A stretch of DNA of 64,000 nt from Auanema rhodensis (GCA_964057225.1 OZ059898.1:9548001-9612000); one strand, 5' to 3'; counted from the first letter of the stretch, positions 13,400 through 29,448 are shown. Translations and numbers: made by a program. Notes: generated from the letters alone by a model not told the origin.

Positions 13400-16300
13400 C
13401 AAGAAAGCGACAAAAACAGTTGAACGATTAGAAGACGATTGTAAGTTTTAGAAAATAATAAAAGTTTAGCTCTCTCTACTATTAACTGATTGTCGGCTAA
13501 AGTATGGTAACAGTTTTTATTAAAAGTTTCCATGTTTATGATTAAACAAAGAAAAAAAAATCAAAAGAGTCACTTCTTGTTTATTTATTTGATTATAATA
13601 CTTGAAATTCCGAAAACAGTAGAATAAAATCAAGAAAGCGACAAAAACAGTTGAACGATTTGAAGACAATTGTAAGTTTTAGAAAAGAAATAAAGTTTAG
13701 CTCTCTCGGTTATTATCTGATTGTCGGCTAAATTATGGTAACAGTTTTTATTAAAAGTTTCCATGATTATGATTAAACAAAGAAAAAAGAATCAAAAGAG
13801 TCACTTCTTGTTTATTTATTTGATTATAATACTTGAAATTCCGAAAACAGTAGAATAAAATTGAGAAAGCGACAAAAACAGTTGAACGATTAGAAGACAA
13901 TTGTAAGTTTTGGAAAAGAAATAAAGTTTAGCTCTCTCGGTTATTATCTGATTGTCGGCTAAAGTATGGTAACAGTTTTTATTAAAAGTTTCCATGATTA
14001 TGATTAAGCAAAGAAAAAAGAATCAAAAGAGTCACTTCTTGTTTACTTATTTGAATATAATACTTGAAATTCCAAAAACAGTAGAATAAAATTGAGAAAG
14101 CGACATAAACAGTTGAACGATTTGAAGACAATTGTAAGTTTTAGAAAAGAAATAAAGTTTAGCTCTCTCGGTTATTATCTGATTGTCGGCTAAAGTATGG
14201 TAACAGTTTTTATTAAAAGTTTAAATGATTATGATTAAACAAAGAAAAAAGATTCAAAGAGAAACAATTCTTGTTTATTTATTTGATTATAATACTTGAA
14301 ATTTCAAAAACAGTAGGATAAAATAAGAAAGCGACAAAAACAGTTGAATGAATTGAAGACAATTGTAAGTTTTAGAAAAGAAATAAAGTTTAGCTCTCTC
14401 GGTTATTATCTGATTGTCGGCTAAATTATGGTAACAGTTTTTATTAAAAGTTTCCATGATTATGATTAAACAAAGAAAAATGATTCAAAGAGAAACAATT
14501 TTTGTTTATTTATTTGATTATAATACTTGAAATTTCAAAAACAGTAGAATAAAATGAGAAAGCGACAAAAACAGTTGAACGATTTGAAGACAATTGTAAG
14601 TTTTAGAAAAGAAATAAAGTTTAGCTCTCTCGGTTATTATCTGATTGTCGGCTAAATTATGGTAACAGTTTTTATTAAAAGTTTCCATGATTATGATTAA
14701 AAAAAGAAAAAAGAATCAAAACAGTCTCTTTTTGTTTATTTATTTGATTATAATACTTGAAATTCCAAAAACAGTAGAATAAAATTGAGAAAGCGACAAA
14801 AACAGTTGAACGATTTGAAGACAATTGTAAGTTTTAGAAAAGAAATAAAGTTTAGCTCTCTCGGTTATTATCTGATTGTCGGCTAAAGTATGGTAACAGT
14901 TTTTATTAAAAGTTTCCATGATTATGATTAAGCAAAGAAAAAAGAATCAAAAGAGTCACTTCTTGTTTACTTATTTGAATATAATACTTGAAATTCCAAA
15001 AACAGTAGAATAAAATTGAGAAAGCGACATAAACAGTTGAACGATTTGAAGACAATTGTAAGTTTTAGAAAAGAAATAAAGTTTAGCTCTCTCGGTTATT
15101 ATCTGATTGTCGGCTAAAGTATGGTAACAGTTTTTATTAAAAGTTTAAATGATTATGATTAAACAAAGAAAAAAGATTCAAAGAGAAACAATTCTTGTTT
15201 ATTTATTTGATTATAATACTTGAAATTTCAAAAACAGTAGGATAAAATAAGAAAGCGACAAAAACAGTTGAATGAATTGAAGACAATTGTAAGTTTTAGA
15301 AAATAATTAAAGTTTAGCTCTCTCTACTATTAACTGATTGTCGGCTAAATTATGGTAACAGTTTTTATTAAAAGTTTCCATGATTATGATTAAACAAAGA
15401 AAAATGATTCAAAGAGAAACAATTTTTGTTTATTTATTTGATTATAATACTTGAAATTTCAAAAACAGTAGAATAAAATGAGAAAGCGACAAAAACAGTT
15501 GAATGAATTGAAGACAATTGTAAGTTTTAGAAAATAATTAAAGTTTAGCTCTCTCTACTATTAACTGATTGTCGGCTAAATTATGGTAACAGATTTTATT
15601 AAAAGTTTCCATGATTATGATTAAACAAAGAAAAAAGAATCAAAGAGAAACACTTCTTGTTTACTTATTTGATTATAATACTTAAAATTCCGAAAACAGT
15701 AGAATAAAATGAAGAAAGCGACAAAAACTGTTGAACGATTCAAAGAAAATTGTAAGTATTAGAAAAGAATTAAAGTTTAGCTCTCTCGGTTATTATCTGA
15801 TTGTCGGCTAAACTATGGTAACAGTTTTTATTAAAAGTTTCCATGATTATGATTAAACAAAGAAAAAAGAATCAAAAGAATCACTTCTTGTTTATTTATT
15901 TGATTATAATACTTGAAATTCCAAAAACAATAGAATAAAATCAAGAAAGCGACAAAAACAGTTGAACGATTAGAAGACGATTGTAAGTTTTAGAAAATAA
16001 TAAAAGTTTAGCTCTCTCTACTATTAACTGATTGTCGGCTAAATTATGGTAACAGTTTTTATTAAAAGTTTCCATGATTATGATTAAACAAAGAAAAAAG
16101 AATCAAAAGAGTCACTTCTTGTTTATTTATTTGATTATAATACTTGAAATTCCAAAAACAGTAGAATAAAATTGAGAAAGCGACAAAAACTGTTGAACGA
16201 ATTAAAGAAAATTGTAAGTATTAGAAAAGAAATAAAGTTTAGCTCTCTCGGTTATTATCTGATTGTCGGCTAAACTATGGTAACAGTTTTTATTAAAAGT

Positions 16301-19300
16301 TTCCATGATTATGATTAAACAAAGAAAAAAGAATCAAAAGAATCACTTCTTAATTACTTATTTGAATATAATACTTGAAATTCCAAAAACAGTAGAATAA
16401 AATTGAGAAAGCGACATAAACAGTTGAACGATTTGAAGAGAATTGTAAGTTTTAGAAAATAATAAAAGTTTAGCTCTCTCTACTATTAACTGATTGTCGG
16501 CTAAATTATGGTAACAGTTTTTATTAAAAGTTTCCATGATTATGATTAAACAAAGAAAAAAGAATCAAAAGAGTCTCTTCTTGTTTATTTATTTGATTAT
16601 AATACTTGAAATTCCGAAAACAGTAGAATAAAATTGAGAAAGCGACAAAAACAGTTGAACGATTAGAAGACAATTGTAAGTATTAGAAAATAATTAAAGT
16701 TTAGCTCTCTCTACTATTAACTGGTTGTCGGCTAAAGTATGGTAACAGTTTTTATTAAAAGTTTCCATGATTATGATTAAACAAAGAAAAAAGAATCAAA
16801 AGAGTCACTTCTTGTTTATTTATTTGATTATAATACTTGAAATTCCGAAAACAGTAGAATAAAATTGAGAAAGCGACAAAAACAGTTGAACGATTAGAAG
16901 ACAATTGTAAGTTTTGGAAAACAATTAAAGTTTAGCTCTCTCTACTATTAACTGATTGTCGGCTAAATTATGGTAACAGTTTTTATTGAAAGTTTCCATG
17001 GTTATGATTAAACAAAGAAAAAAGAATCAAAAGAGTCACTTCTTGTTTAATTATTTGATTATAATACTTGAAATTTCAAAAACAGTAGAATAAAATGAGA
17101 AAGCGACAAAAACAGTTGAATGAATTGAAGACAATTGTAAGTTTTAGAAAATAATTAAAGTTTAGCTCTCTCTACTATTAACTGATTGTCGGCTAAATTA
17201 TGGTAACAGATTTTATTAAAAGTTTCCATGATTATGATTAAACAAAGAAAAAAGAATCAAAAGAGTCACTTCTTGTTTATTTATTTGATTATAATACTTG
17301 AAATTCCGAAAACAGTAGAATGAAATTGAGAAAGCGACATAAACAGTTGAACGATTTGAAGACAATTGTAAGTTTTAGAAAAGAAATAAAGTTTAGCTCT
17401 CTCGGTTATTATCTGATTGTCGGCTAAAGTATGGTAACAGTTTTTATTAAAAGTTTAAATGATTATGATTAAACAAAGAAAAAAGATTCAAAGAGAAACA
17501 ATTCTTGTTTATTTATTTGATTATAATACTTGAAATTTCAAAAACAGTAGAATAAAATGAGAAAGCGACAAAAACAGTTGAATGAATTGAAGACAATTGT
17601 AAGTTTTAGAAAATAATTGAAGTTTAGCTCTCTCTACTATTAACTGATTGTCGGCTAAATTATGGTAACAGATTTTATTAAAAGTTTCCATGATTATGAT
17701 TAAACAAAGAAAAAAAAATCAAAGAGAAACACTTCTTAATTACTTATTTGATTATAATACTTGAAATTCCGAAAACAGTAGAATAAAATGAAGAAAGCGA
17801 CAAAAACTGTTCAACGATTTAAAGAAAATTGTAAGTTTTAGAAAATAATTAAAGTTTAGCTCTCTCTACTATTAACTGATTGTCGGCTAAATTATGGTAA
17901 CAGTTTTTATTAAAAGTTTCCATGATTATGATTAAGCAAAGAAAAAAGAATCAAAAGAGTCACTTCTTGTTTACTTATTTGAATATAATACTTGAAATTT
18001 CAAAAACAGTAGAATAAAATGAGAAAGCGACAAAAACAGTTGAATGAATTGAAGACAATTGTAAGTTTTAGAAAATAATTGAAGTTTAGCTCTCTCTACT
18101 ATTAACTGATTGTCGGCTAAATTATGGTAACAGATTTTATTAAAAGTTTCCATGATTATGATTAAGCAAAGAAAAAAGAATCAAAAGAATCACTTCTTGT
18201 TTACTTATTTGATTATAATACTTGAAATTCCGAAAACAGTAGAATAAAATGAAGAAAGCGACAAAAACTGTTCAACGATTTAAAGAAAATTGTAAGTTTT
18301 AGAAAATAATTAAAGTTTAGCTCTCTCTACTATTAACTGATTGTCGGCTAAATTATGGTAACAGTTTTTATTAAAAGTTTCCATGATTATGATTAAGCAA
18401 AGAAAAAAGAATCAAAAGAGTCACTTCTTGTTTACTTATTTGAATATAATACTTGAAATTCCGAAAACAGTAGAATAAAATTGAGAAAGCGACATAAACA
18501 GTTGAACGATTTGAAGAGAATTGTAAGTTTTAGAAAATAATTAAAGTTTAGCTCTCTCTACTATTAACTGATTGTCGGCTAAATTATGGTAACAGATTTT
18601 ATTAAAAGTTTCCATGATTATGATTAAGCAAAGAAAAAAGAATCAAAAGAGTCACTTCTTGTTTACTTATATGAATATAATACTTGAAATTCCAAAAACA
18701 GTAGAATAAAATTGAGAAAGCGACAAAAACTGTTGAACGATTTAAAGAAAATTGTAAGTATTAGAAAAGAATTAAAGTTTAGCTCTCTCTACTATTAACT
18801 GATTGTCGGCTAAATTATGGTAACAGATTTTATTAAAAGTTTCCATGATTATGATTAAGCAAAGAAAAAAGAATCAAAAGAGTCACTTCTTGTTTACTTA
18901 TTTGAATATAATTCTTGAAATTCCAAAAACAGTAGAATAAAAATGAGAAAGCGACAAAAACAGTTCAATGACTTGAAGACAATTGTAAGTTTTAGAAAAT
19001 AATTAAAGTTTAGCTCTCTCTACTATTAACTGATTGTCGGCTAAATTATGGTAACAGTTTTTATTGAAAGTTTCCATGATTATGAGTAAACAAAGAAAAA
19101 AGAATCAAAGAGAAACACTTCTTGTTTACTTATTTGATTATAATACTTGAAATTCCAAAAACAGTAGAATAAAATTGAGAAAGCGACAAAAACTGTTGAA
19201 CGATTTAAAGAAAATTGTAAGTATTAGAAAAGAAATAAAGTTTAGCTCTCTCGGTTATTATCTGATTGTCGGCTAAACTATGGTAACAGTTTTTATTAAA

Positions 19301-22300
19301 AGTTTCCATGATTATGATTAAACAAAGAAAAAAGAATCAAAAGAATCACTTCTTAATTACTTATTTGAATATAATACTTGAAATTCCAAAAACAGTAGAA
19401 TAAAATGAAGAAAGCGACAAAAACAGTTGAATGAATTGAAGACAATTGTAAGTTTTAGAAAATAATTAAAGTTTAGCTCTCTCTACTATTAACTGATTGT
19501 CGGCTAAATTATGGTAACAGATTTTATTAAAAGTTTCCATGATTATGATTAAACCAAGAAAAAAGAATCAAAAGAGTCACTTCTTGTTTATTTATTTGAT
19601 TATAATACTTGAAATTCCAAAAACAGTAGAATAAAATTGAGAAAGCGACAAAAACTGTTGAACGATTTAAAGAAAATTGTAAGTATTAGAAAAGAAATAA
19701 AGTTTAGCTCTCTCGGTTATTATCTGATTGTCGGCTAAACTATGGTAACAGTTTTTATTAAAAGTTTCCATGATTATGATTAAACAAAGAAAAAAGAATC
19801 AAAAGAATCACTTCTTAATTACTTATTTGAATATAATACTTGAAATTCCAAAAACAGTAGAATAAAATTGAGAAAGCGACATAAACAGTTGAACGATTTG
19901 AAGAGAATTGTAAGTTTTAGAAAATAATTAAAGTTTAGCTCTCTCTACTATTAACTGATTGTCGGCTAAATTATGGTAACAGTTTTTATTAAAAGTTTCC
20001 ATGATTATGATTAAACAAAGAAAAAAGAATCAAAGAGAAACAATTCTTGTTTATTTATTTGATTATAATACTTGAAATTTCAAAAACAGTAGAATAAAAT
20101 GAGAAAGCGACAAAAACAGTTGAATGAATTGAAGACAATTGTAAGTTTTAGAAAATAATTAAAGTTTAGCTCTCTCTACTATTAACTGATTGTCGGCTGA
20201 ATTATGGTAACATTTTCTATTAAAAGTTTCCATGATTATGATTAAACAAAGAAAAAAGATTCAAAGAGAAACAATTCTTGTTTATTTATTTGATTATAAT
20301 ACTTGAAATTTCAAAAACAGTTGAATGAATTGAAAACAATTGTAAGTTTTAGAAAATAATTAAAGTTTAGCTCTCCCTACTATTAACTGATTGTCGGCTA
20401 AATTATGGTAACAGATTTTATTAAATGTTTCCATGATTATGATTAAACAAAGAAAAAAGAATCAAAGAGAAACACTTCTTGTTTACTTATTTGATTATAA
20501 TACTTGAAATTCCGAAAACAGTAGAATAAAATGAAGAAAGCGACAAAAACTGTTGAACGATTTAAAGAAAATTGTAAGTATTAGAAAAGAATTAAAGTTT
20601 AGCTCTCTCGGTTATTATCTGATTGTCGGCTAAACTATGGTAACAGTTTTTATTAAAAGTTTCCATGATTATGATTAAACAAAGAAAAAAGAATCAAAAG
20701 AATCACTTCTTAATTACTTATTTGAATATAATACTTGAAATTCCAAAAACAGTAGAATAAAATGAAGAAAGCGACAAAAACAGTTGAATGAATTGAAGAC
20801 AATTGTAAGTTTTAGAAAATAATTAAAGTTTAGCTCTCTCTACTATTAACTGATTGTCGGCTAAATTATGGTAACAGATTTTATTAAAAGTTTCCATGAT
20901 TATGATTAAACAAAGAAAAAAGAATCAAAAGAATCACTTCTTAATTACTTATTTGAATATAATACTTGAAATTCCAAAAACAGTAGAATAAAATTGAGAA
21001 AGCGACATAAACAGTTGAACGATTTGAAGAGAATTGTAAGTTTTAGAAAATAATTAAAGTTTAGCTCTCTCTACTATTAACTGGTTGTCGGCTAAAGTAT
21101 GGTAACAGTTTTTATTAAAAGTTTCCATGATTATGATTAAACAAAGAAAAAAGAATCAAAGAGAAACAATTCTTGTTTATTTATTTGATTATAATACTTG
21201 AAATTTCAAAAACAGTAGAATAAAATGAGAAAGCGACAAAAACAGTTGAATGAATTGAAGACAATTGTAAGTTTTAGAAAATAATTAAAGTTTAGCTCTC
21301 TCTACTATTAACTGATTGTCGGCTAAATTATGGTAACAGTTTTTATTAAAAGTTTCCATGATTATGATTAAACAAAGAAAAAAGATTCAAAGAGAAACAA
21401 TTCTTGTTTATTTATTTGATTATAATACTTGAAATTTCAAAAACAGTAGAATAAAATGAGAAAGCGACAAAAACAGTTGAATGAATTGAAGACAATTGTA
21501 AGTTTTAGAAAATAATTAAAGTTTAGCTCTCTCTACTATTAACTGATTGTCGGCTAAATTATGGTAACAGATTTTATTAAATGTTTCCATGATTATGATT
21601 AAACAAAGAAAAAAGAATCAAAGAGAAACACTTCTTGTTTACTTATTTGATTATAATACTTGAAATTCCGAAAACAGTAGAATAAAATGAAGAAAGCGAC
21701 AAAAACTGTTGAACGATTTAAAGAAAATTGTAAGTATTAGAAAAGAATTAAAGTTTAGCTCTCTCGGTTATTATCTGATTGTCGGCTAAACTATGGTAAC
21801 AGTTTTTATTAAAAGTTTCCATGATTATGATTAAACAAACAAAAAAGAATCAAAAGAATCACTTCTTAATTACTTATTTGAATATAATACTTGAAATTCC
21901 AAAAACAGTAGAATAAAATTGAGAAAGCGACAAAAACTGTTGAACGATTTAAAGAAAATTGTAAGTATTAGAAAAGAAATAAAGTTTAGCTCTCTCGGTT
22001 ATTATCTGATTGTCGGCTAAACTATGGTAACAGTTTTTATTAAAAGTTTCCATGATTATGATTAAACAAAGAAAAAAGAATCAAAAGAATTACTTCTTAA
22101 TTACTTATTTGAATATAATACTTGAAATTCCAAAAACAGTAGAATAAAATGAAGAAAGCGACAAAAACAGTTGAATGAATTGAAGACAATTGTAAGTTTT
22201 AGAAAATAATTAAAGTTTAGCTCTCTCTACTATTAACTGATTGTCGGCTAAATTATGGTAACAGATTTTATTAAAAGTTTCCATGATTATGATTAAACAA

Positions 22301-25300
22301 AGAAAAAAGAATCAAAAGAGTCACTTCTTGTTTATTTATTTGATTATAATATTTGAAATTCCAAAAACAGTAGAATAAAATTGAGAAAGCGACAAAAACT
22401 GTTGAACGATTTAAAGAAAATTGTAAGTATTAGAAAAAAAATAAAGTTTAGCTCTCTCGGTTATTATCTGATTGTCGGCTAAACTATGGTAACAGTTTTT
22501 ATTAAAAGTTTCCATGATTATGATTAAACAAAGAAAAAAGAATCAAAAGAATCACTTCTTAATTACTTGTTTGAATATAATACTTGAAATTCCAAAAACA
22601 GTAGAATAAAATTGAGAAAGCGACATAAACAGTTGAACGATTTGAAGAGAATTGTAAGTTTTAGAAAATAATTAAAGTTTAGCTCTCTCTACTATTAACT
22701 GGTTGTCGGCTAAAGTATGGTAACAGTTTTTATTAAAAGTTTCCATGATTATGATTAAACAAAGAAAAAAGAATCAAAGAGAAACAATTCTTGTTTATTT
22801 ATTTGATTATAATACTTGAAATTTCAAAAACAGTAGAATAAAAATGAGAAAGCGACAAAAACAGTTCAATGACTTGAAGACAATTGTAAGTTTTAGAAAA
22901 TAACTAAAGTTTATCTCTCTCTACTATTAACTGATTGTCGGCTAAATTATGGTAACAGTTTTTATTGAAAGTTTCCATCATTATGATTAAACAAAGAAAA
23001 AAGAATCAAAGAGAAACACTTCTTGTTTACTTATTTGATTATAATACTTGAAATTCCGAGAACAGTAGAATAAAATGAAGAAAGCGACAAAAACTGTTCA
23101 ACGATTTAAAGAAAATTGTAAGTATTAGAAAAGAAATAAAGTTTAGCTCTCTCGGTTATTATCTGATTGTCGGCTAAACTATGGTAACAGTTTTTATTAA
23201 AAGTTTCCATGATTATGATTAAACAAAGAAAAAAGAATCAAAAGAATCACTTCTTGTTTACTTATTTGAATATAATACTTGAAATTTCAAAAACAGTAGA
23301 ATAAAAATGAGAAAGCGACAAAAACAGTTGAACGATTTGAAGAGAATTGTAAGTTTTAGAAAATAATTAAAGTTTAGCTCTCTCTACTATTAACTGATTG
23401 TCGGCTGAATTATGGTAACAGTTTTTATTGAAAGTTTCCTTGATTATGATTGAACAAAGGAAAAAGAATCAAAGAGAAACACTTCTTGTTTACTTATTTG
23501 AATATAATACTTGAAATTTCAAAAACAGTAGAATAAAAATGAGAAAGCGACAAAAACAGTTCAATGACTTGAAGACAATTGTAAGTTTTAGAAAATAATT
23601 AAAGTTTAGCTCTCTCTACTATTAACTGATTGTCGGCTGAATTATGGTAACAGTTTTTATTAAAAGTTTCCTTGATTATGATTGAACAAAGAAAAAAGAA
23701 TCAAAGAGAAACACTTCTTGTTTACTTATTTGAATATAATACTTGAAATTTCAAAAACAGTAGAATGAAAATGAGAAAGCGACAAAAACAGTTCAATGAC
23801 TTGAAGACAATTGTAAGTTTTAGAAAATAACTAAAGTTTAGCTCTCTCTACTATTAACTGATTGTCGGCTAAATTATGGTAACAGTTTTTATTGAAAGTT
23901 TCCATCATTATGATTAAACAAAGAAAAAAGAATCAAAGAGAAACACTTCTTGTTTACTTATTTGATTATAATACTTGAAATTCCGAGAACAGTAGAATAA
24001 AATGAAGAAAGCGACAAAAACTGTTCAACGATTTAAAGAAAATTGTAAGTATTAGAAAAGAAATAAAGTTTAGCTCTCTCGGTTATTATCTGATTGTCGG
24101 CTAAACTATGGTAACAGTTTTTATTAAAAGTTTCCATGATTATGATTAAACAAAGAAAAAAGAATCAAAAGAATCACTTCTTGTTTACTTATTTGAATAT
24201 AATACTTGAAATTTCAAAAACAGTAGAATAAAAATGAGAAAGCGACAAAAACAGTTCAATGACTTGAAGACAATTGTAAGTTTTAGAAAATAATTAAAGT
24301 TTAGCTCTCTCTACTATTAACTGATTGTCGGCTGAATTATGGTAACAGTTTTTATTGAAAGTTTCCTTGATTATGATTGAACAAAGAAAAAAGAATCAAA
24401 GAGAAACACTTCTTGTTTACTTATTTGATTATAATACTTGAAATTCCGAAAACAGTAGAATAAATAGAAGAAAGCGACAAAAACTGTTGAACGATTTAAA
24501 GAAAATTGTAAGTATTACAAAAGAATTAAAGTTTAGCTTTCTCTGTTGATATCTGATTGTCGGCTAAAGTATGGTAACAGTTTTTATTAAAAGTTTCCAT
24601 GATTTTGATTAAACAAAGAAAAAAGAATCAAAAGAATCACTTCTTGTTTACTTATTTGAATATAATACTTGAAATTCCAAAAACAGTAGAATAAAATTGA
24701 GAAAGCGACATAAACAGTTGAACGATTTGAAGAGAATTGTAAGTTTTAGAAAATAATTAAAGTTTAGCTCTCTCTACTATTAACTGATTGTCGGCTGAAT
24801 TATGGTAACAGATTTTATTAAAAGTTTCCATGATTATGATTAAACAAAGAAAAAAGAATCAAAAGAGTCACTTCTTGTTTATTTATTTGATTATAATACT
24901 TGAAATTCCAAAAACAGTAGAATAAAATTGAGAAAGCGACAAAAACTGTTGAACGATTTAAAGAAAATTGTAAGTATTAGAAAAGAAATAAAGTTTAGCT
25001 CTCTCGGTTATTATCTGATTGTCGGCTAAACTATGGTAACAGTTTTTATTAAAAGTTTCCATGATTATGATTAAACAAAGAAAAAAGAATCAAAAGAATC
25101 ACTTCTTAATTACTTATTTCAATATAATACTTGAAATTCCAAAAACAGTAGAATAAAATTGAGAAAGCGACATAAACAGTTCAATGACTTGAAGACAATT
25201 GTAAGTTTTAGAAAATAACTAAAGTTTAGCTCTCTCTACTATTAACTGATTGTCGGCTAAATTATGGTAACAGTTTTTATTGAAAGTTTCCATCATTATG

Positions 25301-25689
25301 ATTAAACAAAGAAAAAAGAATCAAAGAGAAACACTTCTTGTTTACTTATTTGATTATAATACTTGAAATTCCGAAAACAGTAGAATAAAATGAAGAAAGC
25401 GACAAAAACTGTTCAACGATTTAAAGAAAATTGTAAGTATTAGAAAAGAAATAAAGTTTAGCTCTCTCGGTTATTATCTGATTGTCGGCTAAACTTTGGT
25501 AACAGTTTTTATTAAAAGTTTCCATGATTATGATTAAACAAAGAAAAAAGAATCAAAAGAATCACTTCTTGTTTACTTATTTGAATATGATACTTGAAAT
25601 TTCAAAAACAGTAGAATAAAAATGAGAAAGCGACAAAAACAGTTGAACGATTTGAAGAGAATTGTAAGTTTTAGAAAATAATTAAAGTT
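13400..25689 (+). repeat. Heterogeneous satellite sub-block (types A and B, then C)
   Basis: This block has less regular higher-order structure than the first 13 kb. Monomers alternate between AATGAATTGAAGAC, AACGATTTAAAGAAAATT and AACGATTTGAAGAG variants, and some units lack 1-2 bp (AAAATGAG against AAAATTGAG). A four-monomer repeat is marked by the rare CATCATTATG at 22976 and 23903 (offset 927). Type C monomers first appear near 24.53 kb. No gene was seen. Confidence 0.8.
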
Positions 25690-28600
25690 TAGCTCTCTCT
25701 ACTATTAACTGATTGTCGGCTAAATTATGGTAACAGTTTTTATTGAAAGTTTCCATCATTATGATTAAACAAAGAAAAAAGAATCAAAGAGAAACACTTC
25801 TTGTTTACTTATTTGATTATAATACTTGAAATTCCGAAAACAGTAGAATAAAATGAAGAAAGCGACAAAAACTGTTCAACGATTTAAAGAAAATTGTAAG
25901 TATTAGAAAAGAAATAAAGTTTAGCTCTCTCGGTTATTATCTGATTGTCGGCTAAACTTTGGTAACAGTTTTTATTAAAAGTTTCCATGATTATGATTAA
26001 ACAAAGAAAAAAGAATCAAAAGAATCACTTCTTGTTTACTTATTTGAATATGATACTTGAAATTTCAAAAACAGTAGAATAAAAATGAGAAAGCGACAAA
26101 AACAGTTGAACGATTTGAAGAGAATTGTAAGTTTTAGAAAATAATTAAAGTTTAGCTCTCTCTACTATTAACTGATTGTCGGCTAAATTATGGTAACAGT
26201 TTTTATTGAAAGTTTCCATGATTATGATTAAACAAAGAAAAAAGAATCAAAGAGAAACACTTCTTGTTTACTTATTTGATTATAATACTTGAAATTCCGA
26301 AAACAGTAGAATAAAATGAAGAAAGCGACAAAAACTGTTGAACGATTTAAAGAAAATTGTAAGTATTACAAAAGAATTAAAGTTTAGCTTTCTCTGTTGA
26401 TATCTGATTGTCGGCTAAAGTATGGTAACAGTTTTTATTAAAAGTTTCCATGATTTTGATTAAACAAAGAAAAAAGAATCAAAAGAATAACTTCTTGTTT
26501 ACTTATTTGAATATAATACTTGAAATTCCAAAAACAGTAGAATAAAATTGAGAAAGCGACATAAACAGTTGAACGATTTGAAGAGAATTGTAAGTTTTAG
26601 AAAATAATTAAAGTTTAGCTCTCTCTGTTGATATCTGATTGTCGGCTACAGTATGGTAACAGTTTTTATTAAAAGTTTCCATGATTATGATTGAACAAAG
26701 AAAAAAGAATCAAAAGAGTCACTTCTTGTTTATTTATTTGATTATAATACTTGAAATTTTGAAAACAGTAGAATAAAATTGAGAAAGCGACAAAAACTGT
26801 TGAACGATTTAAAGAAAATTGTAAGTATTAGAAAAGAAATAAAGTTTAGCTCTCTCGGTTATTATCTGATTGTCGACTAAAATATGGTAACAGTTTTCAT
26901 TAAAAGTTTCCATGATTATGATTAAACTAAGAAAAAAGAATCAAAGAGAAACACTTCTTGTTTACTTATTTGATTATAATACTTGAAATTTCGAAAACAG
27001 TAGAATAAAATTGAGAAAGCGACATAAACAGTTGAACGATTTGAAGACAATTGTAAGTTTTAGAAAAGAAATAAAGTTTAGCTCTCTCGGTTATTATCTG
27101 ATTGTCGGCTAAAGTATGGTAACAGTTAGATTCAAAGAGAAACAATTCTTGTTTATTTATTTGATTATAATACTTGAAATTTCAAAAACAGTAGAATAAA
27201 ATTGAGAAAGCGACAAAAACTGTTGAACGATTTGAAGAAAATTGTAAGTATTAGAAAAGAATTAAAGTTTAGCTTTCTCTTTTGATATCTGATTGTCGGC
27301 TAAAGTATGGTAACAGTTTTTATTAAAAGTTTCCATGATTATGATTAAACAAAGAAAAAAGAATCAAAAGAATCACTTCTTGTTTACTTATTTGAATATA
27401 ATACTTGAAATTCCAAAAACAGTAGAATAAAATTGAGAAAGCGACATAAACAGTTGAACGATTTGAAGAGAATTGTAAGTTTTAGAAAATAATTAAAGTT
27501 TAGCTCTCTCTACTATTAACTGGTTGTCGGCTAAAGTATGGTAACAGTTTTTATTAAAAGTTTCCATGATTATGATTAAACAAAGAAAAAAGAATCAAAG
27601 AGAAACAATTCTTGTTTATTTATTTGATTATAATACTTGAAATTTCAAAAACAGTAGAATAAAAATGAGAAAGCGACAAAAACAGTTCAATGACTTGAAG
27701 ACAATTGTAAGTTTTAGAAAATAACTAAAGTTTAGCTCTCTCTACTATTAACTGATTGTCGGCTAAATTATGGTAACAGTTTTTATTGAAAGTTTCCATC
27801 ATTATGATTAAACAAAGAAAAAAGAATCAAAGAGAAACACTTCTTGTTTACTTATTTGATTATAATACTTGAAATTCCGAAAACAGTAGAATAAAATGAA
27901 GAAAGCGACAAAAACTGTTCAACGATTTAAAGAAAATTGTAAGTATTAGAAAAGAAATAAAGTTTAGCTCTCTCGGTTATTATCTGATTGTCGGCTAAAC
28001 TTTGGTAACAGTTTTTATTAAAAGTTTCCATGATTATGAATAAACAAAGAAAAAAGAATCAAAAGAATCACTTCTTGTTTACTTATTTGAATATGATACT
28101 TGAAATTTCAAAAACAGTAGAATAAAAATGAGAAAGCGACAAAAACAGTTGAATGATTTGAAGACAATTGTAAGTTTTAGAAAATAATTAAAGTTTAGCT
28201 CTCTCTACTATTAACTGATTGTCGGCTAAATTATGGTAACAGTTTTTATTGAAAGTTTCCATGATTATGATTAAACAAAGAAAAAAGAATCAAAGAGAAA
28301 CACTTCTTGTTTACTTATTTGATTATAATACTTGAAATTCCGAAAACAGTAGAATAAAATGAAGAAAGCGACAAAAACTGTTGAACGATTTAAAGAAAAT
28401 TGTAAGTATTACAAAAGAATTAAAGTTTAGCTTTCTCTGTTGATATCTGATTGTCGGCTAAAGTATGGTAACAGTTTTTATTAAAAGTTTCCATGATTTT
28501 GATTAAACAAAGAAAAAAGAATCAAAAGAATCACTTCTTGTTTACTTATTTGAATATAATACTTGAAATTCCAAAAACAGTAGAATAAAATTGAGAAAGC

Positions 28601-29448
28601 GACATAAACAGTTGAACGATTTGAAGAGAATTGTAAGTTTTAGAAAATAATTAAAGTTTAGCTCTCTCTGTTGATATCTGATTGTCGGCTACAGTATGGT
28701 AACAGTTTTTATTAAAAGTTTCCATGATTATGATTGAACAAAGAAAAAAGAATCAAAAGAGTCACTTCTTGTTTATTTATTTGATTATAATACTTGAAAT
28801 TTCGAAAACAGTAGAATAAAATTGAGAAAGCGACAAAAACTGTTGAACGATTTAAAGAAAATTGTAAGTATTAGAAAAGAAATAAAGTTTAGCTCTCTCG
28901 GTTATTATCTGATTGTCGACTAAAATATGGTAACAGTTTTCATTAAAAGTTTCCATGATTATGATTAAACAAAGAAAAAAGAATCAAAGAGAAACACTTC
29001 TTGTTTACTTATTTGATTATAATACTTGAAATTTCGAAAACAGTAGAATAAAATTGAGAAAGCGACATAAACAGTTGAACGATTTGAAGACAATTGTAAG
29101 TTTTAGAAAAGAAATAAAGTTTAGCTCTCTCGGTTATTATCTGATTGTCGGCTAAAGTATGGTAACAGTTAGATTCAAAGAGAAACAATTCTTGTTTATT
29201 TATTTGATTATAATACTTGAAATTTCAAAAACAGTAGAATAAAATTGAGAAAGCGACAAAAACTGTTGAACGATTTGAAGAAAATTGTAAGTATTAGAAA
29301 AGAATTAAAGTTTAGCTTTCTCTTTTGATATCTGATTGTCGGCTAAAGTATGGTAACAGTTTTTATTAAAAGTTTCCATGATTATGATTAAACAAAGAAA
29401 AAAGAATCAAAAGAATCACTTCTTGTTTACTTATTTGAATATAATACT
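25690..29448 (+). repeat. Higher-order repeat, offset 2043, containing a truncated monomer
   Basis: Positions 25690-27405 match 27733-29448. Markers are CATCATTATG at 25754 and 27797, GTCGGCTACAG at 26641 and 28684, and a monomer with an internal deletion of about 41 bp, where GGTAACAGTT is joined directly to AGATTCAAAG, at about 27125 and 29168. The truncation explains why the period falls about 40 bp short of nine full monomers. Confidence 0.88.
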